64,000 nt of DNA from Vogesella sp. XCS3 (GCF_020616155.1 NZ_CP085530.1:3248501-3312500), one strand, 5' to 3'; shown: positions 19,972 through 28,599, numbered from the stretch's first letter. A program made the numbers and translations. Notes: a model not told the origin generated them from the sequence alone.

Positions 19972-20043
19972 GCCCGCGCTACCGTATCGCGGCAAAGGGT
20001 TGGACGCCGGGCGCCGCCGGTACGGTCAACGGCTCTATATAAG

Positions 20044-20071
20044 GTTGGCCGCAGCCCATGCTGCGGCCAAC
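20044..20071. repeat. Inverted pair of GCGGCCAAC repeats (12-bp hairpin)
   Basis: GTTGGCCGCAGC (20044-20055) and GCTGCGGCCAAC (20060-20071) are perfect inverted copies around a 4-base loop, between hppD and fahA. No T-run follows, so it is a hairpin without the look of an intrinsic terminator. Confidence 0.8.
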
Positions 20072-20102
20072 GCATATCGATACTGCAAGACGAGACACAC
20101 AC

Positions 20103-21086
20103 ATGAAACTCGCTACCTATCAGAACCAGACCCGCGACGGCCAGCTGCTGGTAGTCAGCCGCGACCTTAGCCGTGCCGTGGCCGTGCCGCAGATTGCGGC
20201 CAACCTGCAAGCTGCACTGGATAACTGGGCGCAGGCCGAACCCAAACTGCAAGAAGTGTACGCCGCACTGAATCAGGGCGAGGTGGCTGGCGAATTCGCC
20301 TTCGACCAGGCGCGTTGCCACAGCCCGCTGCCGCGTGCTTACCAGTGGGCTGACGGCTCGGCCTACCTGAACCACGTGGAGCTGGTGCGCAAGGCGCGGG
20401 GTGCCGAGGTGCCGGAAAGCTTTTACACCGACCCGTTGATGTACCAGGGCGGTTCCGACGCCTTTCTGCCGCCGCGTGCCGGCATCCCGCTGCGCGATGC
20501 TGCATGGGGCCTGGATTTTGAGGGCGAAGTCGCCGTCGTGACCGGAGATGTACCGCTGGGTGCCGATGCGGCCGAGTGCGCCAAGCATATCCGCCTGCTG
20601 ATGCTGGTGAACGATGTGACGTTGCGCAACCTGATCCCCAACGAGCTGGCCAAAGGCTTTGGTTTCTTCCAGAGCAAGCCGGCTACCGCCTTCTCGCCGG
20701 TAGCGGTGACCCCGGACGAGCTGGGCGATGCCTGGCAAGACGGCAAGGTGCACCTGCCACTGTTGGTGGACTACAACGGCGCGTTCTATGGCAAGCCTAA
20801 CGCCGGGGTGGAAATGCAGTTCAACTTCCCGCAGCTGGTGGCACACGTTTCGAAAACCCGCGAGCTGGTGGCCGGCTCCATCGTCGGTTCCGGTACCATT
20901 TCCAACCGCGACCGCAGCGTCGGCAGCTGCTGCCTGGCTGAGCAGCGCATGATCGAGATCATCGATAGCGGCGCCGCCACCACCCCGTTCATGAAGTTGG
21001 GCGACAGCGTGCGTATCGAGATGAAAGACGGCAGCGGCGCCAGCATCTTCGGCAGCATCGAACAGACCGTGGTGCAGCATGGCTGA
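20103..21086 (+). CDS. fahA: Fumarylacetoacetate hydrolase family protein
   Basis: Probable last enzyme of tyrosine/homogentisate breakdown, splitting fumarylacetoacetate into fumarate and acetoacetate. The 327-aa product has the FAA-hydrolase fold motifs: WGLDFEGEVAVVTGDVP with metal-binding acids near 140, FSPVAVTPDELG, and GSGTISNRD near 262. It is shorter than the animal enzyme, as is usual for this betaproteobacterial type. ATG 20103 is used; an upstream open start at 20058 is unlikely. It overlaps maiA by 8 bases, which supports shared function. Other FAH-family hydrolases cannot be fully excluded. Confidence 0.88.
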   Translation: MKLATYQNQTRDGQLLVVSRDLSRAVAVPQIAANLQAALDNWAQAEPKLQEVYAALNQGEVAGEFAFDQARCHSPLPRAYQWADGSAYLNHVELVRKARGAEVPESFYTDPLMYQGGSDAFLPPRAGIPLRDAAWGLDFEGEVAVVTGDVPLGADAAECAKHIRLLMLVNDVTLRNLIPNELAKGFGFFQSKPATAFSPVAVTPDELGDAWQDGKVHLPLLVDYNGAFYGKPNAGVEMQFNFPQLVAHVSKTRELVAGSIVGSGTISNRDRSVGSCCLAEQRMIEIIDSGAATTPFMKLGDSVRIEMKDGSGASIFGSIEQTVVQHG

Positions 21087-21738
21087 TGCGGCCAACGTTG
21101 GCCGCGTGCTGTATGGCTACTTTCGCTCCTCGGCGGCCTATCGTGTACGCATCGCCCTCAACCTGAAGGGGCTAGCGTACCGGCAGGCGCCCGTGAGCCT
21201 GGTAAAAGCCGAGCAGCGCAGCGCCGACTTTCTGGCATTAAACCCGCAGGGCCTGGTGCCGGCACTGCAGGATGGCGATGTGCTGCTGACCCAGTCGCTG
21301 GCCATTTGCGAATACCTGGACGAAGCCTATCCGGACACCGTGCAACTACTGCCTGCCGACCCGGCACAGCGTGCTCACATACGTGCCGTTGCCCAGGCTA
21401 TCGCCTGTGACATCCACCCGGTAAACAATCTGCGCATCCTGAACTACCTCAAGACGGAGCTGGGGCAGGATGAGGTTGCGCGTAATAGTTGGTACCGGCA
21501 TTGGGTGCAGGAAGGCTTTGCCGCGCTGGAGCAGCAGCTGGCGGCCAGTGCAGGGCAGTACTGCTTTGGCGACAGCATTACGCTGGCGGATGTTTGCCTG
21601 CTGCCACAGGTGTTCAATGCCCAGCGCTTCAACGTAGACATGGCGCCGTACCCCAGGCTGGCCGCCATTGCCGACGCTCTGGCTGCGGTGCCTGAGTTTG
21701 CCGACGCACACCCGTCGCGCCAGCCGGACGCAAACTGA
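21079..21738 (+). CDS. maiA: Maleylacetoacetate isomerase (zeta-class glutathione transferase)
   Basis: Glutathione-dependent isomerase converting maleylacetoacetate to fumarylacetoacetate. The 219-aa protein has the zeta-class signature SSAAYRVRIALNLKG near residue 15, where the Ser-Ser-x-x-x-R motif binds glutathione, then NPQGLVPAL and SLAICEYLDEAYP. The C-terminal helical domain is complete. The start overlaps the end of fahA, so the two are translationally coupled. Unusually, the first codons contain a palindromic pair of the GCGGCCAAC repeat. Confidence 0.94.
   Translation: MADAANVGRVLYGYFRSSAAYRVRIALNLKGLAYRQAPVSLVKAEQRSADFLALNPQGLVPALQDGDVLLTQSLAICEYLDEAYPDTVQLLPADPAQRAHIRAVAQAIACDIHPVNNLRILNYLKTELGQDEVARNSWYRHWVQEGFAALEQQLAASAGQYCFGDSITLADVCLLPQVFNAQRFNVDMAPYPRLAAIADALAAVPEFADAHPSRQPDAN
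21088..21105. repeat. GCGGCCAAC repeat palindrome inside the start of maiA
   Basis: Perfect 18-bp palindrome GCGGCCAACGTTGGCCGC. It codes for residues 4-9 of MaiA (A-A-N-V-G-R), which precede the conserved domain. Confidence 0.8.
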
Positions 21739-21756
21739 TTCGCCTCCTACCAATGC

Positions 21757-21790
21757 AAGCCCTGCCATCGAAAGGCGGCAGGGCTTTTTG
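21757..21790 (+). terminator. Rho-independent terminator after maiA
   Basis: Stem AAGCCCTGCC (21757-21766) with GGCAGGGCTT (21777-21786), then TTTTT. Confidence 0.9.
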
Positions 21791-22745
21791 ACGTCTGCAA
21801 GCTGGGCAATATCCGCTAGTCTCTATCGATGCGATCTAATAACCCAGTTCTTTCTTGGTAGGTCAGAGCGCTACTTGCATACGCTATTGCTGACTTCGTC
21901 ATTCCAACGCTTTGTGCTGGTAGTGGTTATTGAACCCAATCCACTCGCCATCACAGGGCTGGTGTGTGTCCAGCCTGTAAAACGATATTGCACTTTCGTC
22001 GATCGCCCATTCAACCTATCGCTCCGCGCCTGCGTATACGATGTGATGAACCCCTGTTGTGGGCCGTATCGCCGTTCACCAGTGTAGAGTAGCTGCAGCC
22101 GGTAAATATCAAGCCGTTGTCCCGGTACCGCAGCTGCTGTTGCTGCGCTCGGCCCGGGCAGCCAAAGCGAACGACACTAGCCACGTTCGGTACCCCCACA
22201 TTGCCGCCCCACGACGAAACCACCAGTATCGCCAGATGATGGAACGCAGTGCCGGTCTTTGCCCCGCCATTGCCCTGCTCACGGCCCATGCTTGCGGTGA
22301 GGCTTGAACCACGCCGCAGTATTGCCATCACCAGTGAGATGCGGCAGCTTGCATCAGGGCCGGTGAGCAGTCTTGGTGCCCGCGGTGGCTAGTGCCACCG
22401 TTGATGCGCTGTCGATAGGGCATCAAACAGGTCAGGAGACGTTTGTTACTTTGTGGGACGATTTGGTGGTGTAAAAGCAAGTGCAGGCAGACGGCGAATG
22501 TCTTTGTGCCGGATGACACGAGTGGTAGTGGCAAGTCAGTAGCGGCTGGAGGTCGCGTGCTGCCAGGCTGCACTCATAGTGAGTCAGTATCTGCGGCCAA
22601 CCTCTATGTTACTCAGGTGCTGTCGGGTGCAAGCGCCACAGGGTAATCAACGCTGGTGCGAGCCGCTATGGCCGGCATAGCACCGTTACTAGCTGGCCCA
22701 CGGCAGCGGGAAATGCAGATTTTTGCGTATTTTTCCATAAATGCC
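21791..22745. other. About 1 kb without a recognisable gene
   Basis: The short open frames here have no recognisable family and no ribosome sites, and codon use looks random. One GCGGCCAAC repeat copy lies at 22593-22601. The stretch may be decayed sequence between the tyrosine genes and the tRNA genes. I see no RNA gene or clear mobile-element end. Confidence 0.5.
22593..22601 (+). repeat. GCGGCCAAC-family repeat, intergenic copy
   Basis: Last copy before the 26-kb stretch in which I find none. The flank TGCGGCCAACCT fits the extended consensus. Confidence 0.7.
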
Positions 22746-22774
22746 TTGACGCCATTGGCTGCGTCTGCTTTAAT
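22746..22774 (+). promoter_or_regulatory. Promoter of the tRNA-Phe pair
   Basis: TTGACG (-35), 17-base spacer, TTTAAT (-10), ending about 38 bases before the first tRNA. It is close to the sigma-70 consensus and suitably placed for both tRNA genes. Confidence 0.75.
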
Positions 22775-22812
22775 GCGTGTCTCTGATGCAACGCGACAGC
22801 GTTGAGCAAGAA

Positions 22813-22888
22813 GGCCAATTAGCTCAGTTGGTAGAGCAACGGATTGAAAATCCGTGTGTCCTTGGTTCGATTCCGAGATTGGCCACCA
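22813..22888 (+). tRNA. tRNA-Phe (GAA), copy 1
   Basis: 76-base cloverleaf with the CCA end encoded. Acceptor arm GGCCAAT/ATTGGCC, D-arm AGCTCAGTTGGTAGAGC, anticodon loop TTGAAAA with GAA at 22846-22848, and T-arm GGTTCGATTCC. Confidence 0.97.
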
Positions 22889-22922
22889 AAAAACTTGCAG
22901 GTACCATACCGGTCAGCAGACT

Positions 22923-22998
22923 GGCCAATTAGCTCAGTTGGTAGAGCAACGGATTGAAAATCCGTGTGTCCTTGGTTCGATTCCGAGATTGGCCACCA
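22923..22998 (+). tRNA. tRNA-Phe (GAA), copy 2
   Basis: Identical in sequence to the first copy, 34 bases downstream, CCA encoded, anticodon GAA at 22956-22958. The two are probably one transcript ending at the terminator that follows. It marks the border of the insertion-sequence and polysaccharide island. Confidence 0.97.
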
Positions 22999-23005
22999 AA
23001 TATAA

Positions 23006-23036
23006 AACCCCAGCTAGAAATAGCTGGGGTTTTTTA
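23006..23036 (+). terminator. Rho-independent terminator after the tRNA-Phe pair
   Basis: Stem AACCCCAGCTA/TAGCTGGGGTT around a short loop, followed by TTTTTTATT. Confidence 0.92.
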
Positions 23037-23109
23037 TTCCAAGAAGCGGCTGGTCTATGGTGTGCTGTAATTTTCCAATATAAACCAGCTCGGGTCATAA
23101 TTTGCACTG

Positions 23110-23895
23110 ACCTCAGACTGGACTATCCCTGGTGCAGTAAACGAACTCCTGCCACACGCCAAGGAGCGCTCAAGGCCTCGGGACTGGTGCAGCCACAAGT
23201 GACTGTGGCGGCGGTCAGCTTCACTGCAGTGGATTCCGCGTCGACTCATGTTGGGTTCAAGATCGTGGGAGAGGCAGAAACGGCGCCAATCATCACTGCG
23301 ATATGGCGAGCCCTGATCTGAATGGACCAGCACGCGTCCTGTAGATTCGCGCCCCCACGGCGCCACCAGCAGAGCGTCCAACGCCAATTCGCAGCTCAAT
23401 ATCGGTGTCATCGACCAGCCGACCCACCTTGCGTGAGAGCAAGTCGATCGCCATCGCCAGATAAAGCCAGCCTTGCCAGGTACTGATGTAAGTAATGCCC
23501 ATTACCCAGGGGCAGGCTGTGACGTCGTGAACTCGCGATTCAGATGGCTGGGGGCCAGACCAGCGATAGGTCGTGGCGCCTTATAGCCGCGCTGTGTCTT
23601 GGTGCTGTGTTGGCGCATGATTCGGGCGACACAGTGTTTGCCGCATGCCTCTCTGATCTCGTATAGGTCACCCGGCACTCGGAGCGACCCATAAGCCCCG
23701 CCACTGGCTCGTCAGTGAGTCGCGAATCAACGCTAGCAATCTAGCATCTTCCTTGGAGTGATCAGACTCGGGGCGGTATAGCCATTGATAGCAGCCGGCG
23801 CGGGCAATTTGCAACAAGCAGCGCATGGTCGTCAGCGGCCAGGTATGTCGATGCTCGTTCATGAAGCGGTATCTTGCTCGGACTCCCTGGCAAAG
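23110..23895 (-). pseudogene. IS3-family transposase OrfB remnant
   Basis: Broken DDE transposase on the minus strand. Recognisable pieces, in different frames, are RFMNEHRHTWPLTTM, REACGKHCVARIMRQHS, GITYISTWQGWLYLAMAIDL and VLVHSDQGSPYRSDDW then EPNMSRRG. At least two frameshifts separate them. The first catalytic Asp region reads VMGITY where the family has TDITY, and the region with the catalytic Glu, after SRRG, is gone. It is therefore inactive. It belongs to the same element as the orfA remnant at 23859-25323. Confidence 0.85.
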
Positions 23896-23907
23896 TACCG
23901 CGCGGCT

Positions 23908-23915
23908 TTTTTTTA
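23908..23915. repeat. Left target-site duplication of the ISL3-type element
   Basis: TTTTTTTA. The partner copy at 25076-25083 is TCTTCTTA; six of eight bases agree, and 8 bp is the usual duplication length of ISL3-family elements. Confidence 0.7.
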
Positions 23916-25075
23916 GATCCTTCATGGAATAGTGGGAACGTGATGTAAACGCCAGACGTGAGAACGGCGCTATCAGGTAGGTTGTTTATGCGACCAAACC
24001 AGCCAAGCCACACCGCCTTCTCATGCCCGATGATATGCGCACCTTCCGTTCTGGGAAGGCTTCACCGTCACTTCCTTCCAGCGCCCCGCCGATGCCCTCC
24101 ATCTGGTCCTGGAGCCAACACCCGATATGCCACGCCGTTGCAGTGGCTGCCAGCGCGTAGGCAGCCCCTTGCATAAGTCCCGCTGGCGCACTCTACGCGA
24201 CCTGCCCATCCTCAGCCACCCCGTCTGGCTGTGCGTCAGGCTACGCCGCGTGCGCTGCCCGTACTGCGGCCCGAAGCAGGAATAAGTTCGCTGGCTCGGC
24301 CGCTATACCCGGCTGACCTACCGTCTGGCCGAGACCGTCGCGCACTGGTGTAGCAAGCTGCCGATTCGTCACGTCGCCGCGCTGTTTGGCTTGCACTCAG
24401 ACACTATTCGGCTGCTGGAGCTACCCCGCCTTGGGCACCTTGTCCGAGCCTGAGCCGCGCCACCTGGTGATGGACGAATTTGCGCTCTACAAAGGCCATC
24501 GCTACACCACCGTCGTCATGGACATCAATACCGCCTTCGACCTGGCGGTGAAGGCGCACTGCCCGAAGGCACGGGTGGTCTACGACCTGTTTCACGTGGT
24601 GGCCAAATACGGGTGGGAGGTGATCGACCGGGTGTGCGTGGACGAGGCCAACCGTCTGTGCGATGACCGCTCGGCCCGTCGGGTGATCAAGCAGTCGCGT
24701 TGGTTGCTGTTGCGCAATACGGAGAACCTGAAGAACGACGGGCAGCGCATCCATTTGGGCGAGTTGCTGGCAGCCAATCAGGACTTGGCGACGGTGTACG
24801 TGATGAAAGCGGGGCTGAAGGAGACGGGTTGGGCGTGGCTGCGGGCGTGGAAAGACTGGCTGGCGCAAGCCAAGGAAAGCGGTATCGAATCATTGGCGGC
24901 TATCGGGCTACTGGCGGGACATTCTGAGCTGGGTGCGCTGGCCGATGCACCCCGGCCAGCTGGAAGGCCTCAACAACCGGATCAAGGTGATGAAGCGAAT
25001 GACCTATGGTTACCGGGACCGCCAGTACTTCTTCCTGAAGATCAAAGCCGCCTCCCCGGTAATCCGTGAAGAACC
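23916..25075 (+). mobile_element. ISL3-family insertion sequence, decayed, inserted in an IS3 orfA
   Basis: About 1160 bp. The left end (GATCCTTCATGGAATAGTGG) and right end (inverse GGTTCTTCACGGATTACCGG) are imperfect inverted repeats, and the element is flanked by degenerate 8-bp duplications. It holds one broken transposase gene. The continuity of the interrupted orfA across the two borders fixes the ends to the base. Confidence 0.85.
24024..25069 (+). pseudogene. ISL3-family transposase, multiply frameshifted
   Basis: Family features in order: FWEGFTVTSFQRAPADALHL near 24053, a CxxC zinc-finger region around 24130-24280, LVMDEFALYKGHRYTTVVMD at about 24465, DLFHVVAKYGWEVIDRV, and QLEGLNNRIKVMKRMTYGYR near 24958, ending in GNP-stop. 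Defects: an early frameshift, an in-frame TAA at 24284, a shift with a small deletion near 24420, another near 24925, and one near 25053. Not functional. Confidence 0.88.
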
Positions 25076-25083
25076 TCTTCTTA
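25076..25083. repeat. Right target-site duplication of the ISL3-type element
   Basis: TCTTCTTA, directly after the right inverted repeat; partner of 23908-23915. Confidence 0.7.
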
Positions 25084-25375
25084 GAATATCTCGTTCTTCT
25101 GTGCGACGCGGTTGCGCCTTCCGGCGAAGGATTTCGCTCGTGGCCTCGATCAGCTCGGCAGTCTGTTTCTCTGAGTTATCCCGGGCGACTGCTGTCACCC
25201 ATTTGTACAGGCTATGGCTGGAAACCCCAAGCCGGACTGAAGCCTCGGCCACAGAGTAGCTGCGTTCAGTGGCCTGCTTGACGGCTTCATCTTTGAATTT
25301 TGGGGGGAATGCTGTGTGCTCATGGATATTCTTTCATGCTAAAGTCATGGCGCAGAGTTGCCTACAGGAGCCGGG

Positions 25376-25951
25376 TCAGTTCAAGCCGAAGCATGACTGG
25401 GGTTGCTGCGCTTCTCTCCATGCCAGTTGTCTGGGGGGGCGATCGTCATCGCCGCGATCCTTACGTCGCACGCTTTTATGGCTGGTCCACGCCTGAATCA
25501 AGGTACCATTGACGTTGAAATGTTCACCAGATAGCAGCCCTGTATTGGCGGCCATCTCGACAGTGGTATTGAATAATTCGGTGATGGCATCAAAGGTAAG
25601 CAGCCGGTCACGGTTCTGAGTGGTTCTACATGGGGTCCTTGATGGCGAGGCTGACGAACCAGCGGAACAGTAGGTTGTAGGAGATCTGTTCGACCTACAG
25701 TCGCTCGCTGCGGATGCTGTAGCGCACCTGAAACAACATGGAGTGCATCCGTTTCTAGGGTGCAATGCTTGGTCGTCCGCCTTTGACCTCGGGCTCGTAC
25801 ATTGCGGAGAGGCGGGTATCCATATTGGTGAGGGCTTGGTTGAGCTAGGTGCAGATGGGGAGCAGGGGATAGTTGGGCGGAACGAATTCCTCAAACCATA
25901 TAGTGGTGAACAGCGCTCCGTTATAACCGTCCGTTCCATTCATTGGGCATC
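25376..25951 (-). pseudogene. IS5-family transposase remnant
   Basis: Minus-strand remains of an IS5-type transposase: GALFTTIWFEEFVPPNYPLL, then VKGGRPSIAP, YSIRSERL and VEQISYNLLFRWFVSLAIKD in one frame, then NRDRLLTFDAITELFNTTVE, LLSGEHFNVNGTLIQAW and SHKSVRRKDRGDDDRPP in another. Several in-frame stops (TAG) and a frameshift break it. The C-terminal half is missing where the neighbouring IS3-type element begins. Confidence 0.82.
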
Positions 25952-26050
25952 CTTCCATCTTGAGTGCTTGTTCGCATCGTCGCTGATCGGTGTGCGAGAC
26001 GCCAGTATTTCAACAGCCTGCTAAGTATCTAGCCTCGGACGATTAGGTAC

Positions 26051-26284
26051 CTACTTTTTGAACAGTTCAGCATGTGATTTTTGCCACTGCTTCATCGCCT
26101 GCAATGGTGTCTGATGCGCCAACATCCTTTGCGGCAGATGCTGGTTGTACTGCAAGACATGGTGCAGCAGCGTCGCCTCCATATCTTGCCCAGACTCGAA
26201 GCGATGTGCGGCAAGTACCTCGCTGATACGCCCGTTGAAGCGCTCTACCATGCCATTCGTCTGCGGATGGCTGTAATGGCCCAC
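26051..26284 (-). pseudogene. Integrase-core (IS481-type) transposase C-terminal fragment
   Basis: The last 75 or so residues of a DDE transposase: GHYSHPQTNGMVERFNGRIS, then PLQAMKQWQKSHAELFKK and a stop. The PQTNGMVERFNG block is typical of IS481-like integrase cores and contains the catalytic Glu. The 5' part is cut off at about 26285, where a different element's end begins. Confidence 0.75.
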
Positions 26285-26323
26285 TAAAAACCTGCACAGG
26301 TCATAATTCACACAGGAGCACGT

Positions 26324-26610
26324 GATGAGCATGACCATGGAAGACGATATCAAACGCTGGACCGCCAAGCGCAAAGCCGCGCTGGTGATGGAGATCATTC
26401 AAGGCAAGAGCACGGTGGCAGGGGCCTCCCGCGCCTTCGACCTGGCCTCCCTCCGAGATCGAAACCTAGGTCGATGAGGCAAAGCGCGGCATGGAGAACG
26501 CCCTGCGTGCCAAGCCGATGGACATCCGCGAGCAGTACGAAAAACAGCCCAAAGAACTGCAGGAAGCCTACGGCGAAGCCATGCTGGAGCGGCGCGCCCG
26601 AACAGGCTTT
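26324..26610 (+). pseudogene. IS3-type helix-turn-helix transposase subunit (OrfA) remnant
   Basis: Begins MSMTMEDDIKRWTAKRKAAL then VMEIIQGKSTVAGASRAFDL, continuing after a frameshift as VDEAKRGMENALRAKPMDIR then EQYEKQPKELQEAYGEAMLE. A TAG replaces a conserved Trp codon before VDEAK, and the 3' end is lost. This is the small HTH subunit found upstream of IS3-family OrfB; no OrfB follows. A terminal-repeat-like sequence containing GGTCATAATT lies just upstream (26287-26315). Confidence 0.78.
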
Positions 26611-26646
26611 TGCTGCTTGTTTGTGCGGGATATTGTTATGACGATG

Positions 26647-26698
26647 TGGACCCGGAAAAAAGTTGCTGGGTATAATGTTCAAGTTCTTACAGAACATT
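26647..26698 (+). promoter_or_regulatory. Candidate promoter with palindromic operator for the polysaccharide operon
   Basis: A perfect TATAAT at 26671-26676 has a weak -35-like TGGACC at 26647-26652 (18-base spacer). Overlapping the -10 is an inverted repeat, AATGTTC (26674-26680) and GAACATT (26692-26698), 11 bases apart. It stands about 70 bases before the MarR-type regulator gene, so autoregulation is plausible. Inference from position and symmetry only. Confidence 0.55.
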
Positions 26699-26765
26699 AG
26701 CGCTGCCGCTGCAAGAAATTGTTGCTAGCGGAATGCCAAAGTAGTAGCAAAACGGAAGTGCAATC

Positions 26766-27164
26766 ATGTCCCTGTCAGTCAAAGTGAGTTCGTTAGTGAC
26801 CAGTCGTCAAGCAAAGCTACAGGAAGATACATACTTCCGTGTGATGCGGATCTTGCAAGAAAACCCAGATCTTACCCAGCGAGAGCTGGCAGAGCGGCTG
26901 GGCATCAGTGTGGGGGGGCTCAATTATTGCTTAAAGGCACTGATGGATAAAGGTCTTGTGAAGATGAAAAATTTCGCCAACTCAAAGAACAAATTTGGTT
27001 ATGTCTATGTGCTTACTCCACGAGGCATGGTAGAGAAAGCGGCTATCACACAGGGGTTTTTGCTACGAAAAATGGCAGAGTATGACGCACTGAAGGCTGA
27101 GATCGACGCACTAAAGGCAGAGGTTGCAATATCAGATGAGAAAGAAACCCCAAGATATGATTAA
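26766..27164 (+). CDS. MarR-family EPS-associated transcriptional regulator
   Basis: 132-aa winged-helix protein of the type found at the head of exopolysaccharide/O-antigen clusters. The helix-turn-helix region is LTQRELAERLGISVGGLNYC followed by a LVKMKNF wing. The C-terminus (EYDALKAEIDALKAEV) is a short coiled coil, probably for dimerisation. It overlaps manC by 8 bases. Likely controls the operon it leads; target and signal are unknown. It is the first intact gene after the insertion-sequence remnants. Confidence 0.85.
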   Translation: MSLSVKVSSLVTSRQAKLQEDTYFRVMRILQENPDLTQRELAERLGISVGGLNYCLKALMDKGLVKMKNFANSKNKFGYVYVLTPRGMVEKAAITQGFLLRKMAEYDALKAEIDALKAEVAISDEKETPRYD

Positions 27165-28599
27165 AGTAGCGCCTGTTATTCTGTGCGGAGGCTCCGGTAC
27201 TCGCCTATGGCCACTGTCGAGAACCGGTTTTCCAAAGCAATTCTTATGCTTGACAGGCGGTGAGAGTTTGTTTCAGCAAGCTGCGATGCGTTTTTCTAGC
27301 CTAAAGACCTCCGAGATTGTGTTGGCTCCTCCACTCATTGTTACTGGTGAAGACCATCGGTTTCTGGTTGTCGAACAATTGCGAGAAATAAACGTTGAAT
27401 CTTGTTCTGCGCTGCTGGAGCCTGTTGGAAGGAACACCGCGCCAGCACTAACCCTGGCAGCACTAGCAGCATCTGCTGACGGCGAAGATCCTGTGCTTGT
27501 TGTGACGCCTGCGGATCAGACGGTAGTTGATACTGATGCTTTTATTAAAGCTACTCAAGCTGCGATTAAAGAGGCACAAGCTGGTGCAATAGTTATTCTC
27601 GGTATAAAACCCGATGTACCTGAAACAGGTTATGGATATATCCAAGTAAGTAATGAGGCTAGATTAGGTGCATCTTATAACGTAGCTCGCTTTGTTGAGA
27701 AACCAAATCAGGCTACTGCACAGCGCTACCTTGCCGAGGATGGTTACTACTGGAATGCTGGGATATTTGTGCTGAAAGCATCTGTGTGGTTAAGTGCGCT
27801 CAATGAGTTCCGACCAGATATTCTTGATGCCACCCGTTTGGCATGGGAGGGGAAATCTACTGACTCACAGTTTATTAGGCCTAGTAGAGATGAGTTTTCC
27901 GCCGTTCCATCAGAGTCAATTGACTATGCGGTTATGGAGCAATGCCATAATAGTCAATTTGCAGTTAAGATGATTCCGCTTGATGCAGGCTGGAGCGATT
28001 TGGGATCATGGGATGCTGTATGGAAAGTTTTATCAAAGGATGGCTTCGGTAACGCCCATATTGGTGATGTAGTAGCAACGGATAGCTCAAATACTCTGGT
28101 GCATGCTACAAGCCGGTTGGTAAGTCTGGTTGGTGTTAATGATATTGTTGTGGTCGAGACGCCCGATGCCATCCTTGTTGCGGATAGATCTCGTAGCCAG
28201 GATGTTAAGCATATTGTCAATGTGCTGAGTAAAAATAAACGTGAAGAAGAAACACTGCACCGTAAGGTTCATCGTCCGTGGGGGTGGTACGATAGCGTGG
28301 ACGAAGGTGGACGTTTTAAAGTAAAAAGAATTCAAGTTAACCCGAAGGCTAGTTTAAGTCTTCAAATGCACCATCACCGAGCCGAACATTGGATAGTAGT
28401 CAAAGGTACGGCTAAAATTACAAATGGTGATAAAGTTTTTTTATTGACTGAAAATCAGTCGACTTATATTCCACTGGGCGAAGTGCACCGGCTTGCTAAT
28501 CCTGGGACGATACCGCTTGAAATCATAGAAATTCAATCAGGTACATACCTAGGGGAAGATGATATTGTACGATTTGAAGATCCATATGGAAGAGAATAG
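27157..28599 (+). CDS. manC: Mannose-1-phosphate guanylyltransferase / mannose-6-phosphate isomerase
   Basis: Bifunctional enzyme making GDP-mannose. The nucleotidyltransferase domain begins [20 protein letters not shown] with the pyrophosphorylase signature, and FVEKP near residue 190. The C-terminal cupin domain, carrying the isomerase activity, holds [17 protein letters not shown] and [15 protein letters not shown] 27157 gives 480 aa, the family length; starts up to 33 bases earlier are open. No manB (phosphomannomutase) is in the cluster, so mannose-1-P must come from elsewhere. Base composition is clearly lower in GC than the flanking chromosome. Confidence 0.94.
   Translation: MIKVAPVILCGGSGTRLWPLSRTGFPKQFLCLTGGESLFQQAAMRFSSLKTSEIVLAPPLIVTGEDHRFLVVEQLREINVESCSALLEPVGRNTAPALTLAALAASADGEDPVLVVTPADQTVVDTDAFIKATQAAIKEAQAGAIVILGIKPDVPETGYGYIQVSNEARLGASYNVARFVEKPNQATAQRYLAEDGYYWNAGIFVLKASVWLSALNEFRPDILDATRLAWEGKSTDSQFIRPSRDEFSAVPSESIDYAVMEQCHNSQFAVKMIPLDAGWSDLGSWDAVWKVLSKDGFGNAHIGDVVATDSSNTLVHATSRLVSLVGVNDIVVVETPDAILVADRSRSQDVKHIVNVLSKNKREEETLHRKVHRPWGWYDSVDEGGRFKVKRIQVNPKASLSLQMHHHRAEHWIVVKGTAKITNGDKVFLLTENQSTYIPLGEVHRLANPGTIPLEIIEIQSGTYLGEDDIVRFEDPYGRE

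Larger units (their letters stand above)
23859..25323 (-). pseudogene. IS3-family OrfA, split by an ISL3-type insertion
   Basis: The 5' part (25084-25323, minus) encodes KFKDEAVKQATERSYSVAEA, SVRLGVSSHSLYKWVTAVAR and ERDIL. The 3' part (23859-23907) encodes KKAARYFARESE with a stop. Removing 23916-25083 rejoins them in frame as RDILKKAARYFARE, an ordinary IS3 OrfA end. A one-base shift near the start codon at 25323 also breaks the frame. Confidence 0.85.

Noticed and set aside
21739..22331. Two short frames (21668-22087 + and 22011-22331 -) as small genes
   Set aside because: No ribosome sites, no family likeness, and composition unlike the neighbouring genes.
23958..24176. Separate small gene at the start of the ISL3-type element
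   Set aside because: The neighbouring frame encodes the FWEGFTVTSFQRAP start of the transposase. This frame is a product of the frameshift.
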